DNA of 64,000 bases from Flavobacterium aeripolare (GCF_013294025.1 NZ_JABSNL010000002.1:186001-250000), one strand, 5' to 3'; counted from the first letter of the stretch, positions 47,996 through 56,928 are shown. Numbers and translations: made by a program. Notes: generated by a model not told the origin, from the sequence alone.

Positions 47996-49888
47996 TTATT
48001 TTAGAGCGTATTTGTTGTTAGACTTGATGATGATTTTCTCGCTTTCTAAAAGCGTCTGTAATGCAAAGATAAGCTCCTTGCTACTATTATTTAATTTTAT
48101 AGCTAATTCTCTTGAGTTTAAGTCGCACTCAGATAGATGACTAACGATTGCTGTAAATAATGAATCGACACTTGTGGGTTTACTTTTTTTGGTAACGCAG
48201 TAAGAGCAAATGCCGCAATCGTCCAGTACTTCTTCTCCAAAGTAAGCAGCAATACTTTTACTTTTACACTCTTGTTCGTTTTGAACATAGTCAAGTACTG
48301 CTTTAAATTGCTCTTTTTTGAGATTATTTTGGTTTTCTAAGTATTTCACGACTTTACTTATGGTACGCTCGTCTTCTCTAATTTCGTTAAAAGTAAGTGA
48401 TGAATCGGCAGCTTTTGCTGTAAAATCGACAATGTCTTTCTCATTTAATTTGTGCAATAAATCGCTCACCTGTTTTTGTGTGTGATTTGATTTCTTCGCA
48501 ATTAAAAAAAGATTTAATGCGGTCTTCATTTCGCAAATACCTGGATACGTTCTCAATATTGTTAAAATGATTTCTTCATCATTAGGATTCAGGCTAGTGT
48601 ATCGCAAAACCTCTTTTGAAGAGATAATAAATTGTAGACTAATTTTCTCTGAGAATTCTTGTGATAGCGTGATGATTCCTTGACGGTCTAGAAATTGAAA
48701 GGCATTATAAGTTTTTAATACAGGGAAATTATATTTGACACAAAAAGAATTTAAATTAAAAGAAAACTGTTCGTTAATCCCTTCTCCATAAGCGATTTGT
48801 AAATAATTACAGAGCTTCTTATAGATAGCGTTTAAAAAAGTTTTATCAGCTAGAATATTGAAAAACTGATTTTCTGCCTGAATAATATCTGATGGATTTG
48901 TAAGTAAAACTGCAAATGCTTTATTTTCATTGCGTCCTGCTCGACCTGCCTCTTGATAATAGTTTTCTATGTTTTCAGGTAATTGAATGTGAATAACCGT
49001 CTTTACATCGGGCTTGTCTATTCCCATTCCAAACGCATTTGTCGCTACAATCACTTGGGCGCTGTCTTGCATCCATAGATTCATATTCTTATCTTTTTCT
49101 TTCGAACTCAACCCTCCATGATAGTAGGTAGCTTTAAATCCTAGAGCATTCAATTGATTTGAAATCGTCGTGCATGATTTTCTGTTTCGAACGTAAATTA
49201 TTGAAGATGCGGAATTTTTCTTAAGAATTTGTTCTATTCGATACAGTTTGTCCTCCGTTTGGAACACCATGTAAGCAATGTTTTTTCTAACGAATGATTT
49301 TTGGAAGAGGGCAGGTTGCACTAATCCTAATTGAGAAATAATATCTTCCTGAGCCCTTGCTGTTGCTGTAGCGGTAAGTGCTAGAAATGCAGTATTAGGA
49401 AAGTGTTCTTTTAAATTGCTAATTTTTAAGTAAGCCGGTCTAAAATCGTGTCCCCACTGCGATACACAATGTGCTTCGTCTATAGTAATAAGATTTATAG
49501 GTAGTCTTTTTATTCTCTCTAATATCCAGTCAGATTGTAGCCTCTCTGGTGATAAATATAAGAATTTGTAATTTCCATATTGACAGTTATCAAGCAAATC
49601 AATCATTTCATCAGATCGAATGCCTCCTGTTAAAGCAATGGCTTTTATGTTGCGCTTGTTTAAATTGGCTACTTGATCTTTCATTAATGCGATCAATGGC
49701 GAAATCACTAAACAAAGTCCAGGTCTCATTAATGCAGGAATTTGAAAGCATACTGATTTTCCACCACCTGTAGGGAGTAGTGCAAATGTATCTTGACCAT
49801 TTAAAACAGACGTTATGATGTCGTTTTGAAGTGGTCGAAATTCTTGGTGTTGCCAATATTTTTGAAGAATCTTTAGTGCTTCAGACAT
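47996..49888 (-). CDS. recQ: ATP-dependent DNA helicase RecQ
   Basis: 630 residues, a 3'-5' DNA helicase. FALLPTGGGKSVCFQIPAL is Walker A (about 33-52), ITIDEAHCVSQWGHDFRPAY has the DEAH box (about 133-152), and ALTATATARAQEDI is motif III. ATNAFGMGIDKPDVKTVIH and ENYYQEAGRAGRNENKAFAVL are motifs V and VI. The zinc module keeps four Cys, one in QECKSKSIAAYF and three in DDCGICSYC (about 535-560). After this I see a winged-helix region but no clear HRDC domain, so it looks like a RecQ without HRDC. Upstream partner of fmt in an operon. Confidence 0.94.
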   Translation of the reverse strand: MSEALKILQKYWQHQEFRPLQNDIITSVLNGQDTFALLPTGGGKSVCFQIPALMRPGLCLVISPLIALMKDQVANLNKRNIKAIALTGGIRSDEMIDLLDNCQYGNYKFLYLSPERLQSDWILERIKRLPINLITIDEAHCVSQWGHDFRPAYLKISNLKEHFPNTAFLALTATATARAQEDIISQLGLVQPALFQKSFVRKNIAYMVFQTEDKLYRIEQILKKNSASSIIYVRNRKSCTTISNQLNALGFKATYYHGGLSSKEKDKNMNLWMQDSAQVIVATNAFGMGIDKPDVKTVIHIQLPENIENYYQEAGRAGRNENKAFAVLLTNPSDIIQAENQFFNILADKTFLNAIYKKLCNYLQIAYGEGINEQFSFNLNSFCVKYNFPVLKTYNAFQFLDRQGIITLSQEFSEKISLQFIISSKEVLRYTSLNPNDEEIILTILRTYPGICEMKTALNLFLIAKKSNHTQKQVSDLLHKLNEKDIVDFTAKAADSSLTFNEIREDERTISKVVKYLENQNNLKKEQFKAVLDYVQNEQECKSKSIAAYFGEEVLDDCGICSYCVTKKSKPTSVDSLFTAIVSHLSECDLNSRELAIKLNNSSKELIFALQTLLESEKIIIKSNNKYALK

Positions 49889-49958
49889 TCATTTTAATTT
49901 TGAATTTTATATTCTGAAGGGTAAGAAAAGTACTCTTTTTGATTTTTAATTGCTGTAA

Positions 49959-50498
49959 TTACCCAGAAATTTTATCTAAGATAAAAAGAATTCTGTTATC
50001 CACAGTGTCTTTAGGGACTTCAATTAAATTATATCCGTAGCCTTCGTATGTTTCAATTAAGTGATTCTGGATAAGTTTTGCTTGCTCATAATTCTCGTAG
50101 CGCGCGTCGTCACTTACATAAATCTCTTCCCATGGTGGTAGAATAAAGATTTTTGAATATTTATATTCTTTACAAATATCGTCAAAAGAAGCAGGGTAAC
50201 TATCACCTATATAATGCATGTAAGCAAGTACGTCTGGTATACCGCGGTCGATAAAGACAACTTCATGTGATTCATTTTGAGCACTTATGAACTGTTTTTT
50301 TCTTCCTTCAAGTAGTAATTCGCTAAATAGCAAAGGTTTTTCAAGGAACAACTGCTCGATACCTTGTTTTTTTGCTTCTAGGGTAACTTCCCTTGAAATT
50401 TCAGGATAGCAGCAATAACCTTTAGCTACTAATCCGTTAATAAGAGTACTTTTTCCTGTTCCAGGACCGCCGATAATTATGATGATTTCTTTATGCAC
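49959..50498 (-). CDS. AAA-type ATP-binding protein (AAA_28-like)
   Basis: A small P-loop ATPase. IIIIIGGPGTGKSTLINGLVAKG is Walker A, and GRKKQFISAQNESHEVVFIDRGIPDVLAYMHYIG has the Walker B region. The family includes AAA_28 proteins of unknown role, nucleoside-kinase-like in shape. I prefer the GTG start at 50498 (about 179 residues) because the P-loop then falls at the usual distance. ATG codons at 50570 and 50558 are alternatives but would add an odd FTISLSKFAPYFQ-type extension. It diverges from the DUF493 gene. Confidence 0.78.
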   Translation of the reverse strand: MHKEIIIIIGGPGTGKSTLINGLVAKGYCCYPEISREVTLEAKKQGIEQLFLEKPLLFSELLLEGRKKQFISAQNESHEVVFIDRGIPDVLAYMHYIGDSYPASFDDICKEYKYSKIFILPPWEEIYVSDDARYENYEQAKLIQNHLIETYEGYGYNLIEVPKDTVDNRILFILDKISG

Positions 50499-50645
50499 TT
50501 TTTGGAAATAAGGCGCAAACTTACTCAAACTTATTGTAAATCGAAAAATGATAGCCATAAAATTTACCAATTTGATAAAATTTCATATTTGAGAATTCAT
50601 ATTTTGCGTTTGAAAATGTATCTTTGCTTTAATTTTATACAAAAA

Positions 50646-50930
50646 ATGGATAAGAAAACCGAAGAATTCTACGAAAGGTTAGAAGCAGAGTTGGATAAAA
50701 GTAATGAGTGGCCAGCCTTGTATTTATATAAATTTATTGTGCCTACAGTTGCAGATAATGTTGAAAAAGTAGCTCTTGCATTTGATTGTATGGGTGCTGT
50801 TATCAAAACTACAAAATCAAAAACAGGTAAGTTTACAAGTGTTTCTGTAGATGTTACAATGAAAAATGCTAAAGAAATCATTCAAAAATACCAGGAATTG
50901 GCGACAATTGAAGGTATCGTTTCACTTTAA
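50646..50930 (+). CDS. DUF493 family protein (YbeD-like)
   Basis: Start at ATG 50646 gives 94 residues (MDKKTEEFYERLEAELDKSN). Longer starts run through non-coding-looking sequence. WPALYLYKFIVPTVADNVEKV and SKTGKFTSVSVDVTMKNAKEII fit DUF493, an ACT-like fold related to E. coli YbeD. YbeD is encoded near lipB in E. coli and may be linked to lipoate metabolism; here lipB is far away. A -7-like TATCTTTG at 50619-50626 lies 20 bp upstream of the ATG, without a good -33 box. Confidence 0.88.
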   Translation: MDKKTEEFYERLEAELDKSNEWPALYLYKFIVPTVADNVEKVALAFDCMGAVIKTTKSKTGKFTSVSVDVTMKNAKEIIQKYQELATIEGIVSL

Positions 50931-51012
50931 GATTTTCCTCCGCTTACTATAAAGGTATGCTTACTTATTAATAGCCTTTGATTGCTACGTTTCTTCTAAA
51001 TAAAATTCGAAT

Positions 51013-51720
51013 ATGAATTCAAAATATACAAAAGAAAATGCGAATGATGTGGTGCATCATTTGGAATACAACGCCGAAAGGTCACACTTGATTATTCCAG
51101 AATACGGCCGTCATTTACAAAAATTGATCGATCAAGCAACGGCTATTGAAGATGATGAGGAGCGCAACAAAGCGGCTAAATACATAATTCAAGTAATGGG
51201 AAGTTTAAACCCGCACTTGCGTGATGTTTTAGATTTTCAACACAAATTATGGGATCAATTGTTTATCATGTCTGATTTTAAATTAGATGTGTCTTCACCG
51301 TATCCTATTCCTTCGCGTGAAGTTTTACAACTTAAGCCAGATGTTTTACAGTATCCACAAAACTTTCCTAAATACAGGTATTATGGTAATAATATCAAGT
51401 ATATGATTGATGTGGCTAATAAATGGGAGGAAGGCGACATGAAAAATGCATTAGTAAAAGTAATTGCTAATCATATGAAAAAGTCTTATTTGAGTTGGAA
51501 TAAAGACACTGTTAAAGATGATGTTATTTTTGAACATCTTTACGAACTTTCAGATGGTAAATTGAACTTACTACAAAGCTCTGAAGAGTTATTGAATACG
51601 ACAGATTTGTTGCGCACGAATAAAAGAATTTCGAATAAAATATCAGCTGTTAGTCAACCAAAAATTCAAAGTAATAAGAATAGTAAGACAGCAAAACCAA
51701 AATATAAGAAACAACAATAA
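51013..51720 (+). CDS. DUF4290 domain protein
   Basis: 235 residues. HHLEYNAERSHLIIPEYGRHLQKLIDQA at the start, then AKYIIQVMGSLNPHLRDVLDFQHKLWDQLF and PSREVLQLKPDVLQYPQNFPKYRYYGNNI are the family features. No signal peptide or catalytic motif is visible; the fold looks helical. The C-terminus (about 205-235) is a Lys/Ser/Gln-rich tail. Found beside murA in Bacteroidetes as I recall. The 78-bp gap to murA includes a -7-like TATTTTTG (51760-51767), so murA may also have its own start site. Confidence 0.85.
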   Translation: MNSKYTKENANDVVHHLEYNAERSHLIIPEYGRHLQKLIDQATAIEDDEERNKAAKYIIQVMGSLNPHLRDVLDFQHKLWDQLFIMSDFKLDVSSPYPIPSREVLQLKPDVLQYPQNFPKYRYYGNNIKYMIDVANKWEEGDMKNALVKVIANHMKKSYLSWNKDTVKDDVIFEHLYELSDGKLNLLQSSEELLNTTDLLRTNKRISNKISAVSQPKIQSNKNSKTAKPKYKKQQ

Positions 51721-51798
51721 AGCATTGCAAAACCAAATCAAATATTCAATTGTAATTGATATTTTTGCAAGCAATATTAAAAAACGATAAACTAATAT

Positions 51799-53109
51799 AT
51801 GGGAATTTTCAAAATAGAAGGAGGCATTCGTCTAAAAGGAGAGATTACTCCACAAGGAGCAAAAAATGAAGCATTACAAATTTTGTGTGCTGTGCTATTA
51901 ACTTCAGATAAAGTAATAATCAATAATATTCCTGATATTATTGACATCAATAAGTTAATTGTTCTTTTAGGCAACTTAGGAGTTAAAATCCAAAAAAACG
52001 GAGGCGGATCTTATACTTTTCAAGCAGACGATATTAATATTGCTTACTTAGAAACTGAAGCCTTTAAAAAAGAAGGTGGTTCTCTTAGAGGGTCAATTAT
52101 GATTGTAGGACCATTATTAGCTCGTTATGGTAAAGGATATATCCCAAAACCAGGTGGTGATAAAATAGGTAGAAGACGTCTTGATACCCATTTTGAAGGT
52201 TTTATTAATTTAGGAGCAAAATTTAGATACAATAGAGAAGATCACTTTTATGGTGTTGAAGCTCCTGATGGTCTTCATGGGGCATCAATGTTACTTGATG
52301 AAGCATCTGTTACAGGAACTGCAAATATCGTTATGGCTGCTGTTCTTGCAAAAGGAACGACAACAATATACAATGCGGCTTGCGAACCTTATTTACAACA
52401 ACTATGCAAAATGTTGAACTCTATGGGGGCAAACATCACAGGTGTAGGTTCAAACTTGCTTACTATTGAAGGTGTAGAAAGTTTAAACGGTTGTGAGCAT
52501 AGAATTTTACCTGATATGATCGAAATAGGAAGTTGGATTGGTCTTGCTGCTATGACGAGAAGTGAAATTACAATAAAAAATGTAAGTTGGGAAAATCTAG
52601 GAGTAATACCTTCTGTTTTTAGAAAACTTGGAATTACATTAGAAAAAAGAGGTGATGATATCTACATTCCTTCTCACGAAGATGGGTACGAAATCAAAAC
52701 AGATATAGATGGTTCAATATTGACTATTGCAGATGCACCATGGCCAGGTTTTACGCCTGACTTGTTAAGCATCGTTTTAGTGGTAGCAACACAAGCTAAA
52801 GGAGATGTGCTAATTCATCAAAAAATGTTTGAAAGCCGTTTGTTCTTTGTAGATAAACTTATTGATATGGGGGCAAAAATCATGTTGTGTGATCCGCACA
52901 GGGCGGTTGTTATGGGGCATAATTTTCAGTCTCAGTTAAAAGCAACTACGATGTCTTCTCCTGATATTCGTGCAGGAATCTCTTTATTAATAGCAGCACT
53001 TTCAGCAAAAGGAACGAGCACTATTCAAAATATTGAGCAAATCGATCGTGGATATGAAAATATCGATGAGCGTTTAAGAGCCATCGGTGCTAATATAGTA
53101 CGCGCATAA
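51799..53109 (+). CDS. murA: UDP-N-acetylglucosamine 1-carboxyvinyltransferase MurA
   Basis: First committed enzyme of peptidoglycan synthesis; 436 residues. GAKNEALQILCAVLL holds the Lys22/Asn23 pair, and SLRGSIMIVGPLLARYGKG and IGRRRLDTHFEGF are conserved. The flexible active-site loop reads KPGGDKIG (about 117-124). The residue that is the PEP-binding and fosfomycin-reactive Cys in E. coli (115) is Asp121 here. Cys-to-Asp MurA enzymes, as in Mycobacterium and Chlamydia, are active but insensitive to fosfomycin. DAPWPGFTPDLLSIVLVVATQA and the C-terminal DIRAGISLLIAALSAKG are intact. A terminator follows. Confidence 0.96.
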   Translation: MGIFKIEGGIRLKGEITPQGAKNEALQILCAVLLTSDKVIINNIPDIIDINKLIVLLGNLGVKIQKNGGGSYTFQADDINIAYLETEAFKKEGGSLRGSIMIVGPLLARYGKGYIPKPGGDKIGRRRLDTHFEGFINLGAKFRYNREDHFYGVEAPDGLHGASMLLDEASVTGTANIVMAAVLAKGTTTIYNAACEPYLQQLCKMLNSMGANITGVGSNLLTIEGVESLNGCEHRILPDMIEIGSWIGLAAMTRSEITIKNVSWENLGVIPSVFRKLGITLEKRGDDIYIPSHEDGYEIKTDIDGSILTIADAPWPGFTPDLLSIVLVVATQAKGDVLIHQKMFESRLFFVDKLIDMGAKIMLCDPHRAVVMGHNFQSQLKATTMSSPDIRAGISLLIAALSAKGTSTIQNIEQIDRGYENIDERLRAIGANIVRA

Positions 53110-53131
53110 ATTCAATAATAAATTTTTTACT

Positions 53132-53185
53132 AATCGTTTAAATAATTCTTTTACACTCTTAAAAGTATTATTTAAACGATTTTTT
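53132..53185 (+). terminator. intrinsic terminator after murA
   Basis: Perfect 15-bp stem AATCGTTTAAATAAT (53132-53146) / ATTATTTAAACGATT (53167-53181), 20-base loop, then T-run. The next gene starts 25 bp later. Confidence 0.85.
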
Positions 53186-53205
53186 AATTCGAATAATCTC
53201 AAATT

Positions 53206-54081
53206 ATGACTCGAGAAAAAACAGCGATAAAAGCAACCTATTTCAGTATTTTAGGCAATTTATGCTTGGCTGTAATTAAAGGTTTTGCGGGATTCTTTGG
53301 GAATTCTTATGCTTTAATCGCCGATGCAATCGAATCTACAACGGATATATTTGCATCAGTTCTTGTCTTGTTCGGAATTAAATATTCAAACAGACCAGCA
53401 GATGAGAATCATCCCTACGGACATGGAAGAGCAGAGCCTTTATTTACTTTTCTAGTTGTTGGTTTTCTAATTACTTCGGCAACCATAATAGCTTATGAGA
53501 GTATTCTAAATATTCAAAGGCCGCACGAAATGCCAAAACCGTGGACGTTAATCGTTTTGGGACTAATAATTATTTGGAAAGAGTACTCCTATCGCGTTGT
53601 AATTAAAAGAAGTATAGAAACAAATAGCTCAGCACTAAAGGCAGATGCTTGGCATCATAGAAGTGATGCAATTACCTCAGTAGCGGCTTTTATTGGGATT
53701 TCTATAGCGATTTTTTTAGGTAAGGGTTACGAATCTGCAGATGATTGGGCGGCTTTATTTGCTTCGGCATTTATCTTATACAACAGTTACCTCATTTTTA
53801 GACCCGCTCTAGGCGAAATTATGGATGAGCATCTCTATGACGATTTGATCTTAGAAATACGAAAAGTGGCTCGTTCAGTAGAAGGTATAATTGATACCGA
53901 AAAATGTTTTATTCGAAAGGCAGGAATGCAATTTCATGTGGATTTGCATGCTATCGTAGATGGTAAAATATCAGTAAAAGAGGGACATGATTTAGCCCAT
54001 AAATTGAATGATGTATTACTAAGTCAAATTCCTGAATTGGGGCACGTACTCATTCATGTTGAGCCAGATTCATATGAATAG
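53206..54081 (+). CDS. cation diffusion facilitator family transporter
   Basis: 291 residues with about six membrane helices, then a cytosolic domain. Metal-site residues: helix 2 has NSYALIADAIESTTDIFASV (Asp/Glu near 42-46), helix 5 has ADAWHHRSDAITSVAAF (His/Asp near 147-153), and HPYGHGRAEPLF is the loop hallmark. The C-terminal domain (about 215-291) carries HVDLHAIVDGKISVKEGHDLAHKL and GHVLIHVEPD. The Glu-for-His change in helix 2 (usual HxxxD; here DxxxSTTD) makes the metal hard to predict. Exports Zn, Fe, Co or Mn by proton exchange. Confidence 0.92.
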   Translation: MTREKTAIKATYFSILGNLCLAVIKGFAGFFGNSYALIADAIESTTDIFASVLVLFGIKYSNRPADENHPYGHGRAEPLFTFLVVGFLITSATIIAYESILNIQRPHEMPKPWTLIVLGLIIIWKEYSYRVVIKRSIETNSSALKADAWHHRSDAITSVAAFIGISIAIFLGKGYESADDWAALFASAFILYNSYLIFRPALGEIMDEHLYDDLILEIRKVARSVEGIIDTEKCFIRKAGMQFHVDLHAIVDGKISVKEGHDLAHKLNDVLLSQIPELGHVLIHVEPDSYE

Positions 54082-54089
54082 CTTACTAT

Positions 54090-54506
54090 TTAGATTAAAA
54101 AAGAGTGTACGGCTAGTTCATAGCTATTTAGTCCAAAACCTAAAATAACACCCTTAGCGTTACCTGAAATATACGATTGATGTCTAAAGCTTTCGCGAGA
54201 ATAAGTATTAGAAATATGGACTTCAATAACGGGAGTAGTGATTGCTTTTACAGCGTCCCCAATCCCTACAGAGGTATGTGTATAAGCAGCTGCGTTCAAA
54301 ATGATCCCATCATAATCAAATCCACATTCTTGAATTTTGCCTATTAGTTCTCCCTCAATATTACTTTGAAAATAACTAAACTGAATTGTAGGGAATTTAA
54401 TTTGAAGCGAAGTGAAATACTCCTCAAAAGTTAATTTACCATAAACTTCAGGTTCTCTTTTTCCTAGCAAGTTCAAGTTAGGTCCGTTGATAATGCAAAT
54501 TTTCAT
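54090..54506 (-). CDS. aroQ: 3-dehydroquinate dehydratase, type II
   Basis: A 138-residue dodecameric shikimate-pathway enzyme. IINGPNLNLLGKREPEVYG at the start (catalytic Arg and Tyr), QSNIEGELIGKIQE, GIILNAAAYTHTSVGIGDAV with the catalytic Asn/His region (about 73-92), and PVIEVHISNTYSRESFRHQSYIS (catalytic His about 98). AKGVILGFGLNSYELAV closes it. Convergent with the CDF gene and apparently monocistronic. Confidence 0.96.
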   Translation of the reverse strand: MKICIINGPNLNLLGKREPEVYGKLTFEEYFTSLQIKFPTIQFSYFQSNIEGELIGKIQECGFDYDGIILNAAAYTHTSVGIGDAVKAITTPVIEVHISNTYSRESFRHQSYISGNAKGVILGFGLNSYELAVHSFLI

Positions 54507-54530
54507 ACTTCTTGTTTTTGTAAAAATAAA

Positions 54531-54559
54531 AAAACCGCTCTTAATAAAGAGCGGTTTTT
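54531..54559 (-). terminator. intrinsic terminator after the leftward barrel gene
   Basis: Stem ACCGCTC / GAGCGGT with 8-base loop, A- and T-rich flanks. It ends the barrel gene at 54580 and would also work in reverse. Confidence 0.85.
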
Positions 54560-54579
54560 AAATATTGTTTGTGATATTT

Positions 54580-55125
54580 TTAAAAGAAGAAACCAGCAGA
54601 TAATTGTACTACTGAATTTTTAGTCTTTGCCTCAGAAACTTTAGTATCTGTCAATCCTAAATTATAACGACCTTGAATAAAAATACTCTTAGTTATATTA
54701 AATCCTAAACCAGCATTAACCGAAAAATCAAATGTTTTAGAATCCTTAACATCAAAGTTGTCTTTTTCGCTCAATAAGAAAGAAGCTTGCGGTCCTAGCT
54801 CTAAAGTAAAAGCATCGCTTAAAGATATTTTTGCTAATACAGGTATTGCTAAATAGCCTAATTCGTTAATGAATTCTTCTCCAGCTCTATCATATGATGC
54901 TCCTTGCGTACTATATAAAAGCTCTGGTTGTACTTTGAATTTATCGGTTAATTTAACTTCAGCAACTAGACCTACGTGATAGCTAGTAATCGCATCAGTT
55001 TGAATCTCAGCTCCAGTTAAGTTAGCATAGTTCAATCCTCCTTTTAATCCAAATTTTACCAATTGCGCTTGAGCTCCTAAAGAAAATGCCAAAAATGCTC
55101 CAGCAATCATAAATGCTTTTTTCAT
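54580..55125 (-). CDS. outer-membrane beta-barrel protein (PorT/porin-like)
   Basis: 181 residues. The signal peptide ends at GAQAQ (about 20). VKFGLKGGLNYANLTGAE, then alternating strands (FKVQPELLYSTQGASYD, LAIPVLAKISLSDAFTLELGPQASFLL) and the C-terminal SAGFFF ending in Phe, fit an outer-membrane eight-stranded barrel (outer membrane protein beta-barrel domain, OMP_b-brl). Function unknown; small barrels of this kind are abundant in Flavobacteria. It diverges from a second barrel gene with two palindromes between. Confidence 0.85.
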   Translation of the reverse strand: MKKAFMIAGAFLAFSLGAQAQLVKFGLKGGLNYANLTGAEIQTDAITSYHVGLVAEVKLTDKFKVQPELLYSTQGASYDRAGEEFINELGYLAIPVLAKISLSDAFTLELGPQASFLLSEKDNFDVKDSKTFDFSVNAGLGFNITKSIFIQGRYNLGLTDTKVSEAKTKNSVVQLSAGFFF

Positions 55126-55437
55126 TGTTTTAATGTTTAGTTAGTCTTAATGTTTGTTGTGCAATATTAACTCTTTTTTAAAAGTTTTATTGTCGTTCAT
55201 GAATTTAATTTAATGATCATTGTAAATAAATATTTAGTTATAGTGTAATAATTACACGGTAATTGTAGGATGTATCTTTCTCACCAAATTTGGTGATTTT
55301 GCAAATTGTAATGTGTTGATTAAAAGATACATATTGTTTAAAATTTGTTTATAAGAAGCTTTTTTCCTACTTAAAATAGGCGATTTAGGTAATGTTTTAC
55401 ATGCATTTGTGGCAAATTAATTAAACTAACAAACAAA
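55126..55437. other. divergent intergenic region with two palindromes
   Basis: 312 AT-rich bases between two outward-facing barrel genes. AATTAC-ACG-GTAATT lies at 55250-55264. The perfect 16-bp palindrome TCACCAAATTTGGTGA lies at 55281-55296. TGCATTTG near 55402-55409 is a possible -7 box for the rightward gene. No ORF is seen. Confidence 0.6.
55281..55296. promoter_or_regulatory. perfect 16-bp palindrome, candidate operator
   Basis: TCACCAAATTTGGTGA is fully self-complementary and sits near the middle of the divergent barrel-gene region, about 155 bp and 140 bp from the two start codons. The symmetry is typical of dimeric regulator sites. No regulator is encoded next to it, and no T-run follows. 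Confidence 0.55.
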
Positions 55438-55947
55438 ATGAAAAAAATTATTTTAACTGTTGCGGCGGTATTAGCTTTTGGATTTGCTAATGCACAAGAT
55501 GGACAATTTAAAGCTGGTGTTCATGTAGGTTTACCTATGGGAGATATCAAAGATGTCACTTCTATTAACCTTGGAGCTGACGTTGCGTATTTGTGGAATG
55601 TTGCAGATGAATTTAAAGTGGGTGTAACTACAGGGTATACTTCATATTCTGGAAAAGACGTTACATTTAGTGATGGTTTTAATTCGTTTACAATTAAATC
55701 AGAAGCTGTTGGTTTTATACCTGTTGCAGCCACTGCTCAATATTCTCTAACAGATAATCTATTCTTAGGTGCAGACTTAGGTTACGGGATATACACTGGA
55801 AAAGGGGAGTCTGATGGAGGTGTTTATTACCAACCAAAATTTGGTTATCAAAATGAGAAAATAGAATTATATGCAGGTTACAAAGGGATCTCTGTAGACG
55901 GAGGTTCATTTTCTTCATTAAATTTAGGATTCAATTACAAATTCTAA
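55438..55947 (+). CDS. outer-membrane beta-barrel protein
   Basis: 169 residues. Signal peptide to about 19 (AFGFANAQ). FKAGVHVGLPMGDIKDVTSINLGADVAYLW begins the barrel, with further strands such as FKVGVTTGYTSYSGKDV, GFIPVAATAQYSLTDNLFLGADLGYGIY and LYAGYKGISVDGG, ending LNLGFNYKF with the C-terminal Phe of outer-membrane proteins. About eight strands. Function unknown. It and the leftward barrel gene are not obviously paralogous beyond the fold. Confidence 0.85.
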   Translation: MKKIILTVAAVLAFGFANAQDGQFKAGVHVGLPMGDIKDVTSINLGADVAYLWNVADEFKVGVTTGYTSYSGKDVTFSDGFNSFTIKSEAVGFIPVAATAQYSLTDNLFLGADLGYGIYTGKGESDGGVYYQPKFGYQNEKIELYAGYKGISVDGGSFSSLNLGFNYKF

Positions 55948-55974
55948 TTGACTCACATAATAAGTTGATCATAA

Positions 55975-56000
55975 AAACCTCCTATTTGGGAGGTTTTTTT
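55975..56000 (+). terminator. intrinsic terminator after the rightward barrel gene
   Basis: Stem AACCTCC / GGGAGGTT with a short loop, then seven T. It lies 29 bp before the xerD start. Confidence 0.85.
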
Positions 56001-56028
56001 ATGGCTAATAATTGCGTTAATTTGTACT

Positions 56029-56928
56029 ATGAATTGGGATACTTACATAAAGGAATATCAAGCCTATTTAAAAATTGAGCGTGGCTTATCAAAGAACACG
56101 GTCGAAAACTACAGCTATGATATAGAGCGACTGCTTTTATTTTTAGATGCCAATAGCATTTCAGTGTCTCCTTTAAAAATCTCAGAGAATGAATTACAGC
56201 AATTTATCTACACTATTTCTTCAGAAGTGAATGCTAGATCGCAAGCACGTATTATTTCAGGCTTAAAAAGCTTTTTTTCTTTTTTAATTTTCGAAAATTA
56301 TAGGGACGATAACCCACTCGCTTTAATTGAATCTCCACGTACTTCTAGGAAACTCCCTGATACATTATCTGTAGAAGAAATTGATGCTTTAATCGCTGCG
56401 ATTGACTTGAGTTCAAATGAAGGGGAGCGCAACCGAGCTATGCTTGAAACCTTGTACGGCTGTGGACTTCGGGTTTCAGAGTTAGTAGAATTAAAGATAT
56501 CTGACTTATTTTTTGACGAAGGTTTTATCAAAGTTACAGGTAAGGGAAATAAACAACGTTTTGTTCCAGTGAGTGAACTGTCACAAAAGTATATAGGCTT
56601 CTATAGGGAAGGCGTACGCACACATCTTACTATTAAAAAAGGAGCAGAGGATACTTTGTTTTTAAATAGGAGAGGAGGGCAGCTTACCAGAGCTATGATC
56701 TTTACGATTATAAAGGAGTTGTCTGTTAAGATCGAACTCACAAAGAAAATAAGTCCACATACCTTTAGACACTCTTTTGCGACGCATCTATTAGAAAATG
56801 GCGCCGACTTAAAATCTATTCAATTAATGCTAGGGCACGAGTCTATCACAACTACTGAGATCTACGTGCACCTAGATAGAAAGTTTCTAAAAGAGGTTGT
56901 TAATAGTTACCATCCTCGGAAATCGTAG
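56029..56928 (+). CDS. xerD: site-specific tyrosine recombinase XerD-like
   Basis: 299 residues. The N-terminal SAM-like domain has YLKIERGLSKNTVENYSYDI. The catalytic domain keeps the residues Arg in YGCGLRVSELVEL (about 145), Lys in VTGKGNKQRFVPV, His/Arg in SPHTFRHSFATHLLENGADL, His in LMLGHESITTTEIYVH, and the nucleophile Tyr in EIYVHLDRKFL (about 280). Size and motif order fit XerD, which resolves chromosome dimers at dif with FtsK and XerC. I see no dif site in this window. Mobile-element integrase is less likely because nothing mobile surrounds it. Confidence 0.93.
   Translation: MNWDTYIKEYQAYLKIERGLSKNTVENYSYDIERLLLFLDANSISVSPLKISENELQQFIYTISSEVNARSQARIISGLKSFFSFLIFENYRDDNPLALIESPRTSRKLPDTLSVEEIDALIAAIDLSSNEGERNRAMLETLYGCGLRVSELVELKISDLFFDEGFIKVTGKGNKQRFVPVSELSQKYIGFYREGVRTHLTIKKGAEDTLFLNRRGGQLTRAMIFTIIKELSVKIELTKKISPHTFRHSFATHLLENGADLKSIQLMLGHESITTTEIYVHLDRKFLKEVVNSYHPRKS

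Noticed and set aside
56001..56028. An ATG directly after the barrel-gene terminator as an upstream xerD start
   Set aside because: It is out of frame with xerD; the ATG at 56029 gives the standard recombinase N-terminus.
56029..56928. Tyrosine recombinase as the integrase of a mobile element
   Set aside because: No attachment-site repeats, tRNA end, transposase or atypical genes surround it, and it matches chromosomal XerD.
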